Under the pieces are notes generated by a model, which ran no database searches, was not told the origin of the DNA, and saw only the letters and a list, made by a program, of their open reading frames with translations. A program made the position numbers and the translations under genes. Below are positions 45,775 through 57,039 of a stretch of DNA of 64,000 nt, piece by piece. The DNA lies in the NCBI GenBank assembly GCA_000310025.1, contig FN648069.1, positions 39,444-103,443 of the forward strand, read 5' to 3'. Origin of the DNA: Ectocarpus siliculosus (Eukaryota > Sar > Phaeophyceae > Ectocarpales > Ectocarpaceae). Every line of letters starts with the position of its first letter. Within the stretch, counting starts at the first letter, position 1.

Positions 45775-47015
45775 GGCCCTCAATAACGCCGGTTGAATGT
45801 TGAATGACACCGGCGGCCCTCTATAGCGCCGGTGAAACTGCTCGGCACAGCCAGAGCCCTCAATAGCGCCGGTCCGGCGTTCTTGAGGGAGGCCCGCAAT
45901 AGCACCGGTTTGGGCACCGCTACACCCCGCAATAGCACCGTTTTTTTTTGTTGACAAACACACAAACCACACACTACGCACCTGCCCTGAGGAGGTTACA
46001 CACCAGTAGGGGTACACACGTGCATCTACAGACCCTACAGCTCTACGTAGGGCGCACCATGCGCCAGACAGACTTGGGGGGAATTCGTTGCGACCGAAGA
46101 TATTGAAGGGGAATGAGGAGGGGAGACAACGCGGGGGTGTAGTCAACGCCGGTATTTCTTGCTGGTTCTACGCGGCATAGCGAGTTTTGTGTCTGATTAT
46201 CTGCATGTGGCTCTTCTTTCGCGGCCGTTTCTTGTTATTTCTCGCTACATGAACGAAGGGTGAAGGAGTCCTGCTGCACGTTGCTCGTCCAAATCTGTTT
46301 TCCTTTGCTGTTGTACGATTCTTTACAAACAAGTTTTCCATTCAATGGTGCATTGGGTGCAGTTGCGTCGTCGCCATTTCGCTGTCGCGCAGTCCTTTCT
46401 GTAACGGAACATTTCCGGCTGCACAGCGCCTAGTTGTGAGGCAGGAGGATCAGCATGCTGCCGCCATTCTACATAGATAGATGATCAGATAATAAGCACA
46501 ACTAATTCGGCAGTCCAGGAACATAATTTATCCTTTGCAGTCCGCCCACGCCACCACTCAATCGTTTCCTATTCAATTTGTGAATCTGTTGGCTCTGTAA
46601 AACGCAATCGCTGCGCCACATGACCACAATCCCTCAATAGTCCCACAACCGGCGATATTGAGGGTTTCTGAGCCTTCTATTCCAATAGCGCCGGTTGTGG
46701 CGCTATTGAGGCACTTTCCCAATAACGCCGGTCGCCCTGAATAGCGCCGGTCAATGCGCCGGGCACATACCGGCGTTGTTGACCCCCCCCCCCCTGTACT
46801 TGTATAGGGAACTATTGACATCGGGAATTTACCACAACGCAAAAAAAATTGCAATACTACACGTAAACAGGTATCCGCTTGGCTGACTTTTCTTCGCTCT
46901 GTGGCTGTAGTGTCGGTTATACTCGGCTGGAACAGACTGAGTCACCAAGTCCTCCTGTAATTCGAATAGTGCCGGTGTCATCTATAATGCCGGTCAATTC
47001 TCTGGGCAAATACCG
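45775..47015. repeat. Cluster of AATAGCGCCGGT motifs
   Basis: At least twelve copies of a CCTCAATAGCGCCGGT-like word on both strands, with spacings of about 14-45 bases. They group at 45779-45945, 46625-46775 and 46965-47000. Some face each other to make short hairpins, for example CAATAGCGCCGGTTGTGGCG with its closing arm near 46683-46712. Intervening DNA is unlike between groups and no gene was seen. Confidence 0.7.
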
Positions 47016-48510
47016 GAACTAAGCAGGGGCCCTTGCTGCTGCTGTGGGCGCTAATTAAGGCAACGCATACTTTTTTTATTATGCATCGGGTTAACCTAAA
47101 GCAGCAGTAAGGTGATATGAGGGCAAATTTAGCCAACGCATAATACACCGTCGTCGTCGTAATTCTCCGCACATGACCGTTAAGTGAGAAGTCCGACAGT
47201 GGCATCTAAGTCCGAATGGTCCTTGTGCGGAGCTTTTTTTTTTGTGACAGACATGTACGTCCAGCGGAAAATCTATATTTTAGATTCTGCTGTAGTCTAG
47301 ACAGACTAGCGGCAGAAGAAACGGTTAAGCCGACCTGAGAAGCCCGGTCGCCGTGCTCTCTGCTCGAGCCGCGAGGCAACTGGTACGTACTCGGTGGTCT
47401 TGGCCGATCAGAATCGGGCCCTTCGACCGACGATAAAACATGATCCGGTCTCTGATGGGACGCGACCTGACTGACGACCAAGATACTGCCAAACAAAGTA
47501 CCACGGTAGGAAAGAAGATGGAGCACTTCGGCCTCTTGTCAAGCCAAGCTGGCCTTCCTGTGAAAGCCAGGGTCGAGAAGGCACAAACAAACAAAGGGTT
47601 CCTACCACGCATACATATGTATGTCGAGGGACGAATGGGCACAACGGCACAACAATCGAGGTTCTACATGTGTACACATACATGCATACATACCTGCCGT
47701 GTGCACTAAATACCAAGCAACAGACTTTTTTTTTTGCCGAAAAGCTACTCACGGTACTCTGTAGTACCACAGCCCACCACGCACACCTGTTAGAGAGTGA
47801 AGGTGTCGTTACTGCGTTGCGTTGTGGTAGGCCCACCCCGGTTCCGCTGCTGTTCGGATGAGTTGTGAGGTGTGGGTGGTGATGCGTTATGAGCTGAGGG
47901 GATGTGGGATGTGTGGGTGTTGGATGCTCCCGATCTCCGTCTTCTTCTCTCGTTGCTCGGCTGCTCGGTCCCTCGGAGATTTCCAGTATCAGGTTCGACG
48001 GTATATGCTTCGCCGAACCTTTTTGGAACCATATTGTTTGCGTACCCCCCCCGTGATGCAGCTTTTTTCCCCCGCTCCTCCCGCTTGCGGCTGCTGCTAT
48101 ACCCCTCTGCTCACCTCTCCCTCACTTCCTCTTCTGTCGTCTCACTGCACAGCCAAGAGGGAAGGGAAGGATGTCGGGGTTCGAGGATAACGGTGGAAGT
48201 GCCGAAGAGAAGGTGGGCGCCATACGTTGTACGTTGAGCAGGAAACGATGGCCGTTCATCGTTTGCGTTAGGATGGCATGGATGACTGGTGCACTGGTGC
48301 ATGACTCTATCCCTCCATGCAAGTCACCTTTCGTGAGCGAGCTGAGGGTCAGCCGCTATTCTAAACGTGCGACATGCACGTGTACGCTGTTGATGGAGTT
48401 CCTTCGTTCTGATACTTTCAATTCTTGCGGTCGTTCACCCCAAAATACAAAATACTTGTGCCTTGTGTGCACCCTTCAGAGTACCATGCCAACTACCACC
48501 GTATATACAA
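47016..48510. other. No recognised gene
   Basis: Intergenic DNA upstream of the MITE cluster. Only short frames without resemblance to known families. Confidence 0.4.
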
Positions 48511-48712
48511 GATGAAACACCCCCTGGACCAATTTTCAAAGCTCGATTTCGCCACGACGAAGAGAATGTATAGACTAAATGAAACAGGACATTTTCGGAA
48601 AGCTCTCGACGAGACAGGTTGAACGCTGGCCCACAGTTTTCGGCGCTGTGACTCTTTCTGTTGTTGAGAAATCGAGATTTGAAAAATCGATCCAGGGGGG
48701 TGTGTTATCTTG
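48511..48712. mobile_element. MITE, CCCCCTGGACC family, copy A
   Basis: Terminal inverted repeats of about 35 bp: left GAAACACCCCCTGGACCAAT..., right the inverse of ACACACCCCCCTGGATCGAT.... No coding capacity. Interior shared with 45100-45216. Confidence 0.8.
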
Positions 48713-48740
48713 TGTCATCTACGGTACTGTAGTTGCATGA

Positions 48741-48932
48741 GATACCACACCCCCTGGACCGATTTTGAAGGATCGATTACTCCACGACGAAGAAGATGCC
48801 AATATAACATGACATAATGCGTTCTCGGAATGGTCTCGGTGATAGGTTTCCAACGCCGCCATTTTCGGCACAGAGCCGCCGTACCTGGTAGGTACAGAGC
48901 TTTGAATAGTGGTCAGGGGTTGTGGCACCTTT
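48741..48932. mobile_element. MITE, CCCCCTGGACC family, copy B
   Basis: Starts GATACCACACCCCCTGGACC and closes with the inverse of GTGCCACAACCCCTGACCAC. It lies 28 bp from copy A and shares CTCCACGACGAAGA and GCCATTTTCGGC with the family. Confidence 0.78.
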
Positions 48933-49331
48933 ATGTGGCCTGGTACAGCAGTACCCTCCTGCTTCCAGTGCTTCCCTCGCCCTCAATGCTCTATCTACAA
49001 CTGATTGCGATAGCTGGTTATTCTGCCCCTTCTTGAAGTTTCTGAACCTACGTCAATGCCCGCAAACACTGCTGGAGAAGGCAGCGAAATGCGTGCCTCG
49101 CATGGTTGCGTTCTTTCAAAGAGTCCAGAGCACGACGAAAACTGCAAGAAAGTACGTATGAGTAGCTTATTAGGACACGAAATGTGAAACACACACACAA
49201 TGATCTGCGCTGACCAACCCATTAAACTGCAGTCGCGCGGTCCCTCTCGAAAACGTCTTTTCGTATCCAAACGCTCCCTGTGCTCCCATTCATTGATATG
49301 TGGTATGTGCACTATTTCAAATTCAAAGAGT

Positions 49332-52300
49332 ATGGGCCAAGGCGGGGATGATATGGACCAGGAGGATCAAGAGGTGGCTGCTGGTGTTGCTGCTGGTGGC
49401 GACAACGGCGATGATGAGTTCATGGAGGCGGGTGACATCGCAGCGGAGTTTGAGGTGAGGCACGGCACGCGCAAAGTTATCCACTAGCTACAGTAGCCCA
49501 AGTGTGCTTGCTCTGGTTCTACAGGAGCGACACCAACCGACGCGCAAGCCTGGTAGGGAGATGTGCTTGATTGGACGGGAAAGAAGGATCAATTTGATGC
49601 TTGTCGCAGAGGGCACAGTCACCCCCTTCAGCTGTAATGCCAAATCAATTATCACAGAGCTGTAGGTTAGTTCGGGCTTTAGCAATGAAGCCCGTCTTGG
49701 ACATGCCGCAAGTACGTGGGTCATCATAGCACACCCCCTGGACCGACCTTCAAGTTTAGCTCCCCAACAATTTACCATGTCCAGTCTGAAAAGGGTGGTT
49801 TTGGAAATATAGTATATCATCGAGAACTTTCCTTGGGCATAGCGACCGGCTTTGACGATCTCGTGGTGATGGACCAACGGAGCTTGAATAGTCGGGCTTA
49901 GAGGGTGTGCGATGCCCATCACTACAATGTTACAGCATCAAACGCGTGTTTCCTACGATTTGTGATATCAATATCACGTGCACGACTTGGTAGTGACAAG
50001 TGTGACGTAATCCAACACCTCTAATCATCAACCGCCTCCTATGCATGCCATCACGCTTCGATGCGACGGCCGTGTGTCCGGTACTGCCTGCGGCTGGCAG
50101 ATAGGCGACGGAGAGGAAGAAGGCGGCGGCGCGGGGGCAGAGGAAGAGGGGGAGGGAGAGGCTGGTGCGGAGGTGGAGGTGGAGGACATGGCAGTCGCGA
50201 CCTTCACGGGACACTCGGACGCAGTCTACTGTGTCGCTGTCCATCCGAAAAACCCTTCCCAGGTGCCAATAGTAGATGGTTCCACGCAACGGGCTATGCA
50301 GCGAGTAGCCGCAGGGAGCGCGTTGGGTATGCACGCCTGGTGTGTGCTACATTCAATCAAGTGGGGGGAATGCGAACTGTTCTACATGGACAGGTTGTAC
50401 ACAGCTGCACTGCGGAGTTAAGCTCGTCCTATTTTCGGAGGGAAGCGTCACCTATCTTGGTTGACATGTGCTTCGTCCCGATTGTCTTGAAATTTTTCCT
50501 CTCTTATTCTTTTTTATGTGCCGTGACCGTGTGTACTGCTGTTCCTCAAGTGCCCTGCGTTGAAAATAGCCAGCAGTATTGTCTGAGCATGTGTTCTGCT
50601 TCGCTCTAGGTGACTACATGTATGTTGAGTAAAAACGACTTTTCGCGAATAAACAGCAAATTATTTGGGACCACTCTTCCGAATGTAAAAAAAAGTCAAG
50701 ACGCTCGCCTGCGCTGAGTCTTGTTTCGACGACGCACCTACCCTGTGCAACTGTAGTTCGTGACCGGCGGAGGCGATGACAAGGGCTTCCTTTGGACTAT
50801 CCAGGACGACGGGGCTGTTGGCGGCTCTTGCGAACTCGGCGGGTGAGAAATTCTTGTAGACGTCTTGAATGAGCCAAGTCGGACTGGTCGGATTTGGAGG
50901 ATAAATACCGCCACCAAACGGTGTTGGATCCTGTGGTAGAGCAGTGCGTCGGGCGTCTTGAGCTCTGCGTTCCATCATTGGTCTACTGCTTGATCCACCC
51001 AGCGGTTCCGTACATGACAAGTAGTGTGCTCGTATTCGGTGAGCAGGAAGTTGGTCGTGCTGTGGCATGTCGCCCTGAAACATAAAGTACTCTACAGTGG
51101 CGTCGTCGAGACTCTACTGGTTATCAATTGTGTGGTGTTGAATAAAGCAATAGAAGTACGATACGAACGGTGAGGGGGAAGGGAGCGCAGAGATTTACCG
51201 CTCTATGGATATCTTCTCGGAAATCCATGTCACTTTAATGCCAATGCTCTTGCGGTACTTCCGTGGGATCGGCGAGAGGACACTCTTCCTCTTGCGTATG
51301 GCATAAGTTGTAATAGTATTGTATTGCTTCGCTCCATCCTCGGCGTAGGCACCACATCATCATCATCATCATCATCCCTGACCGTGACTAGACAAAAGCA
51401 TCGATATTTTTGTACCTGCTCTTCGGCCTCGATGCAGATCCCTCTTTGCGCCCTGCAATTTGAACCTGTGACTTTCCGATCCCAAAGCGAACACGCTACC
51501 ACTCAACTCTCGCATGCCTTGTAACCTGAAAAACTTGAATCTCTGGTTCCGATTATTTTTTCCCTCTTTCCGCTGTTTCTCGGGGGGGGGGGAAATAGGC
51601 ACCCCGATACGGTCTCGGCCGTGGGCTTCAGTTTAGACGGAAGCCTCGTCGCCACGGGATGCTTCGGGGGCCTGCTGAAGGTCTGGGAAGCTGCGACGGG
51701 TGGTTTGAAGCATGTCCTGGAGGGTCAGGAAGACATCGAGTGCCTGGCGTGAGTCGTCGTGACGTTAGATAGCCAAGACATGTTGATCCGTCTGTAACTT
51801 TACGTGAGGCTGTTTTTCTTATGTCGTACAGGTCTTCGGGAAACGAATACTACTCGTATTCGTTATTGACATGTTGATCCGTCTCCGAGAACGAACATGG
51901 TGCTAGGCTGTTTTTTTTTCTTTCTGGTTTTCGGAAAGCAGCAAGTACTCGCATACATGGTCGGCACTGAACAATACGTTGGGTTGGCGCCTGGTTCAGC
52001 AGGGGCGGGAGATCGACGGTCTCATTCCATGGTAATTTAGTAGACACCTCCGCGGGATACAGTATATTTCCGAACAAGAAACGGCACCCCGAAGGAGGAG
52101 CCATTGCGTGCTTCTGCCCGTTTTTTGCTGACAGTCTGCGCTTTGCGGGGTGGGATCGGGGGGAAGGAATTACCGAGCGTTATGCCGATTTGACGCTGGA
52201 AGATTGGCTCGAGGAGTATAAACCTGGGCGGGTGGACAACGTGCAGCACCTCATCTATCTTATACCCCTCGAGATGATGGATCGACAATATGAGGTGTTT

Positions 52301-52624
52301 TTCCCCCTCTACTATTACTATACATCCTCAACACTCAATACACTGGACGCCCGAAGTTGAGGAAGTGCCACTCACCACAGTAGTTTGTTTTTTCGCCGTC
52401 AAGAGTTGGCCATCCACGGCACGTTCATCCGACTACCTACGGGTTGGGAGCGGGTGGTACAGTCTTCGATGGCCCAACGAAAGGTTGGAGGAGTCGATGG
52501 ATTGACTCGGTGAGTGAATCGAGTCTGTTGCGCCGCCCATCCCTTTTCCGGGTGCCACTCCTTCGAAGAACCTCCTTGGAAGAACGTCGTGCTGACAGAG
52601 CAAGAACCGGTCATGTTCCTTTCG

Positions 52625-52660
<36 letters not shown>

Positions 52661-55600
52661 GAAGCAATCAATCAGTGTGACTTTCTTGTCAATCGGTGTT
52701 TTTCCAGGTGGCACACGTTGGGGAGTGTTTTGCTGACGGGGAGCCAGGACGGTACCGTGTGGATGTGGGAGGCCACGGCGGGCACGTGCATGCAGGTGAC
52801 ATACGCATGACTAGTGCAAAAGGGCTGAGCGTAGGAACCATCTCCACGTCGAGAAAAAACGCATGTGATGAGTTACCTGAAAAAGAGCGACAACTAAATG
52901 AAAGTGACCACAGGTCAACTGTAAAGAACATCACGCGGCTGTGGCTGTCAAAGAACGCTCAGTCTCTTCATGGGCACAGGAACAACAACAACATTAACAA
53001 CAACAACGAAAAAAAAAAAGAACGGGACGGGACCGGGCGGGTGGTTTTGGAGCCATCAACCACCTTGCCCAGGGTCCTCTCTGAGAAGAGAGGTGGAGAG
53101 GCGGGGGGAGAGGGGGGGGCAGGAGGACGCTTAAACCCCGTCCCCTTCTTTCCTTCTCTCCCTTCCTTCTTTTCCTGCAAACCCGAAGAGCAGCGGATCG
53201 CGCAAACGACCTTTGATGACTACGCGGGCAGAGAACAGCCGGGTGGACAGATACGGGCCGAACATTAACCATTCCATGGTGTTTTCTTGTTGCGGTTTTT
53301 CCATTCCAAGCCGTCGACGAAGACGTATACACACCTCCCATCAGGAGCCCCCCCCCCCGATTCTCTCTGACTACATACCGTTTTGTAGATGAGTGTTCCT
53401 GCTGAGAAGAAAGTAGGTTCCGCCGCGCTACATTGGCAACGACAGTGCTAAAGTGTTGCGAGTATCGTCCCCTGTGAGTTACCTGCCTCGTACCGTAGGC
53501 CGGAAGACCGAGGGTTCCTGTTTGGGGCTCCAGCGTATTCATGGCAAGGCCTTTCGGCAAACAATGCTGCAACAAGTACATCCCCTTCCCGAACAGTCTG
53601 TTGCCGGGTACAAGTATCCGGTTTGTTTGTCCCAACGCTTCCCGGCTTTTGCTGAAACCAAGTGATAGGGCCTGTTCTGCTGATTGTTTTTTTTGCCACT
53701 CCGGTAATCAACTTTTTCTTCGCGGCGGCGCAAAGCAGCGTTGGATTGTGGTGGTATGTTTATGTTCAAACAGCACAGAGAGAGAGAGAGAGCATTGTGA
53801 GGCACTCTACGAATTGGCAGCCAAGCTTTCTATAGCCCCCCCGCCGTCTCATTGGTAAATTGTCACCACGATAAAGAAAAATGTTCCGAAAATGTTGCGA
53901 AAATATTCCGAAAATGTCCCCCCGCTCCTCGAAAGCTCCGTCCTCTCGAGGACTGACGCGTGGTCAATGTTCCAACAGTTCACAAATGCAAAACATAGGA
54001 GTACGCCCCCCCCCCAACTCCTGGTCCGGTGAGAACCCGGCGTGCTCCGCGTCGGCTTTGTAAGGATGCGAGGTCAATGTTCCAACAGCAATCAAGGCAT
54101 ATGCAAAACATAAAGAGTACCCCCCGCGCAAATCCTGATAAATTATATCATCTAGGTGTTCGCCGGGCACGAAAGCAAGGTGTCGTGCGTGATGTTCACG
54201 ACTTCCGGGAAGGCTGTGGTCACGGCATCCGACGACGCCACGGTGAGGGTCTGGGCGCCGAGAACAGGGGAGTGCCGGCATTCCTTCTCCGGACACGGCT
54301 TCCACGTGGGGTCGGTGACGTGCCTGGCCAGGTGAGCAAGGGCAGAAGCAGGCACGCGCGATCGCATGGGTCGGTCAGCGCTGTGTACGGAGTTAAGGGG
54401 CTTTCTTTACGCGAGCTTTGGACTTGGTCAGGAGGAGCAGCAGACATCGTCGGTTGTGTCTCGAAGAACTGGCGTCTAGTCTTGTTTGTTCGACATTGGG
54501 AGCTGAAACAATTGTGCGCGCCTGGTTGAATATATCTGTATTTGTCTTGATTTTGTTAGCGCAATATTTTTGTTTGGCGTGCTTGCCCATGTACAGTACT
54601 TCTTTATATGCGTTTGTTGTCTCTCAACGCTCAACCCTCGCGCCCCGCCACCCGGAGGCTTGGAGTTATTGACATTCCTGTGTTTTTTTGTTGTACACAT
54701 ACCCAGCCCCAGCTCTGGGAACCGTGATCGCCGTTTCGATTCAGGACCAACTCCTCCGCCCCCCCAGCCCGACGAGAACACGTGTACACACCAGCAGTCA
54801 AGGCAGAACATCTCCGTGCTCGAACCCCCCCCCCACACACACACACACACCTTTATTTTGTCCTGTCAACAATGAAGGACCAAGCCGTCCGATTTGAGCG
54901 TACCGTAAATGGCAGAAGTCAAGTCAGAACATCCTAGTACTCAGCCCTCCCCCCCCCCCTCCCCTCCCATTTTTGTTGTTGTTGGTAGTCACCCAAACCA
55001 CGCGCAGGCGGCCCTTGTAATGTCGGGGGGCGAGGACGGCACAGCCCGCGTGATGCACGTGCAGAACAAGCGCGTGGTGGGGACAATGGTGCACTGCGAC
55101 GCGGGAGCGGTGAGCATCATGTCCAAGCCGGGGGGGGGGGGGGGGGGGGGCTCGTGTGGGAACCGGGGAGGTGCCAGAATTTTGCGCAGCAACGGTGCCA
55201 CTGGTATTGGAGAGCAGGCGTACTCCAGGGGTTGGCCGAAATCAGCCCCAGGCTTTTTTCCAGTTTAGTTTCGTTTTTTGTGGCGGAACTTCTCGCGCCC
55301 CGAAGCACTAAACAACGTTCAAACAAAGAATTACCTTGTAAGCTTGTGGCCTGCCGTTGCTTTCGGTTCCCCACCTTTGAGAGCCAGCCGCCGATCCGCT
55401 TCCCTGCATACCTCAAATTCTCCAAACTGATGTGGTTATTTCCATCATTCTAGATGAAATTACACCCGGGCGAGGGTGTTACCAGAGAGCGCCGTGAATC
55501 TGCTTCCCTGCATGTATGCCTCAAAGCACCATGGACAGGTGCGATTTATGTTGTTTGATCATCCTAATCGAACTTACATCCCCGCTTGGAAACACGAACG

Positions 55601-57039
55601 CACAGGGGTCGGTCGAGGCGGTCGGTTTTTGCGCCACGCACCCTTGGGTAGCGACCGGCGGTACGGACGGTGGGATGAAGGTGTGGGACACCGTGTCGGG
55701 GACTTGCCGACACACATGCTTGCACCCGGCGGCCGTGACGAGATTGGAGTGGCACCCTGCAGCTCCGGTGAGCGGGGAGAGAGAGAGAGACACCAGCGGT
55801 GGTGTGCTGCTGTTGTTGTTGTCGTTGTTCTCATGAGAGAACGGTTATCTGTGTGTGTTTTTTTATTATTATTAGCATCGACCGCGCTAACCGGCTGACC
55901 AATGAACAGACGTCAGTCTCAGTGCGGTTAAAAAGAAAACATGCTTCTAAAGGCCATTGCCATCATCTGGGACCCCGTTCGACGGGGCAGTGTGTCTAGG
56001 TGGGTGGGTGGGTGGGTGTTTGTTTTTGCGTGCTACGTTGTTTTAAATTGGCGTTGAGCACGCTTTCCACGCTGACCAGCTTTCCACGCTGACCAGCTTT
56101 CCACGCTGACCAGACCAACGAAACGAAAAGACGCCGTTCTTCTTGAAGCGTTTTGTTTTTTGCTCCGTCGGGTCGAGGGGTACGTTGAAACGCTTGCTAT
56201 CACGCATGCCCCACGGAGTTCTCTAAGATGGGGGGGGGTTCGCGGACGGGGCTGAAAAAAGACCGCTTCGTCTCTGGAGCCGTAGCACTTTATTAGCAGA
56301 CAACACAACATCACCACATACCCGGCGTTTTTTCATTGCCCTCATTGACCCTTGCACGGTGGGTCTCTCGCAGGGGGGGGGGGGGGGGGGGTACACTGTT
56401 GCACGCTCGTTGGTCGTTGCCATCCTCTGCCTTGAACCTTGAGCTCGTTTTGACCGTTGACCGCGGTTCCCCTTTCGCGACGGGCGGACCGTTGGAACCC
56501 TGCCGTTACAAACAGCAGTGCCACCAGCTTTCGGGCCGCCCTCTTTCACGCCTCTGCCCTCTTTGTGCCAGTGCAATGCCTGACTTATCCCACCCGCGGT
56601 TCTACCGCATTTTGCACGCTCATCCAGCCGGCCACTACAGGTAACCAACCCCAGTGTTAGGGTTACAGGGTTAGGGTCACCCCACGAATTGCTTGCGTTT
56701 TTGTTGACCGCTTGGGATGTGTGTCCGTACCCGTGTCTCTTGTCACCCCAGCTGGTGTTCACGGCCTGCGTCGACGGAAACGTGCGCGTGTGGGACGCCC
56801 GCACCGGCGTCTGCACGAGCCTGTTCACCGGCCACACGGACATGATCCTGGACATGCGATTGGTCGACCCGCGATCGCAGGCGGCAGGTGCGGGAGGGGG
56901 GGGGGGAGGGGGAGAGGTTGTCCCCTTGTTGGTGGTGACCGCGTCGGACGATAACGCCTCGAAGGTGTTCCGATGGCCCTCTCCGGGTGCCGAAGCCGCG
57001 GCAGCAACGGAGACAGCAGCGGCAAGGCCAACCGCATAA
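49332..57039 (+). CDS. AAMP: AAMP/Sqt1-like WD40-repeat protein, nine exons
   Basis: Cytosolic WD40 propeller. The yeast member Sqt1 is a chaperone for a 60S ribosomal protein, and the animal member is AAMP. Exons: 49332-49454, 50101-50262, 50757-50842, 51599-51748, 52708-52795, 54156-54331, 54989-55109, 55606-55767, 56752-57039. All junctions are GT-AG and in phase: 452 codons with TAA, so 451 residues, near the 434 of human AAMP. An acidic N-terminus (MGQGGDDMDQEDQEV..., EEEGEGEAGAEVEVED) precedes blades such as FTGHSDAVYCVAVHPKN, GGGDDKGFLWTIQ, GHPDTVSAVGFSLDGSLVAT, LLTGSQDGTVWMWEATAGTC, FAGHESKVSCVMFTTSGKAV, GGEDGTARVMHVQNKRVVGT, GGTDGGMKVWDTVSGTC, CVDGNVRVWDARTGVC and FTGHTDMILDM. The last exon has a Gly run and an Ala-rich end. 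Introns carry a MITE, a SINE and LINE tails. The frame is open upstream to 49200, so a longer start is possible. Confidence 0.93.
49726..49914. mobile_element. MITE, CCCCCTGGACC family, copy C (AAMP intron 1)
   Basis: Starts CATAGCACACCCCCTGGACC and ends with the inverse of a CGCACACCCTCTAAGCCCGA-like arm. The termini match copies A and B; the interior is more diverged. Confidence 0.7.
51355..51522 (-). mobile_element. Second tRNA-derived SINE family with (ATG)n tail (AAMP intron 3)
   Basis: On the minus strand: GAGTTGAGTGGTAGCG (A box, about 51494-51509) and CAGGTTCAAATTGCAG (B box, about 51453-51467) about 40 bases apart, near true tRNA spacing, with an anticodon-loop-like CTTTGGGATC between. 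No paired acceptor stem, so not a functional tRNA. It ends in about seven ATG units. Single copy here. Confidence 0.6.
52628..52660. repeat. (TGC)n microsatellite in AAMP intron 4
   Basis: About ten TGC units. Confidence 0.95.
53950..54130 (+). repeat. Two tandem LINE/SINE tail units in AAMP intron 5
   Basis: GGTCAATGTTCCAACAG occurs at about 53963 and 54071. Each is followed by AAATGCAAAACATA or ATGCAAAACATA and a GAGTACGCCCC-type C run. Between them lies CCGGTGAGAACCCGGCGTGC and GGCTTTGTAAGGATGCGAGG of the shared tail. Confidence 0.65.
55130..55150 (+). repeat. G21 tract just inside AAMP intron 7
   Basis: 21 consecutive G starting 20 bases after the donor at 55110. A second G19 run lies at 56373-56391 in the next intron. 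Both could form G-quadruplexes; length may also be a sequencing uncertainty. Confidence 0.9.
56063..56113. repeat. 17-bp tandem repeat, three perfect units
   Basis: CTTTCCACGCTGACCAG repeated three times in AAMP intron 8, shortly after a (GGGT)n run near 56000. Confidence 0.95.

Noticed and set aside
56655-56682. GTTAGGGTTACAGGGTTAGG, telomere-like
   Set aside because: Only two TTAGGG-type units, imperfect and inside an AAMP intron. Not a telomere or a convincing interstitial array.
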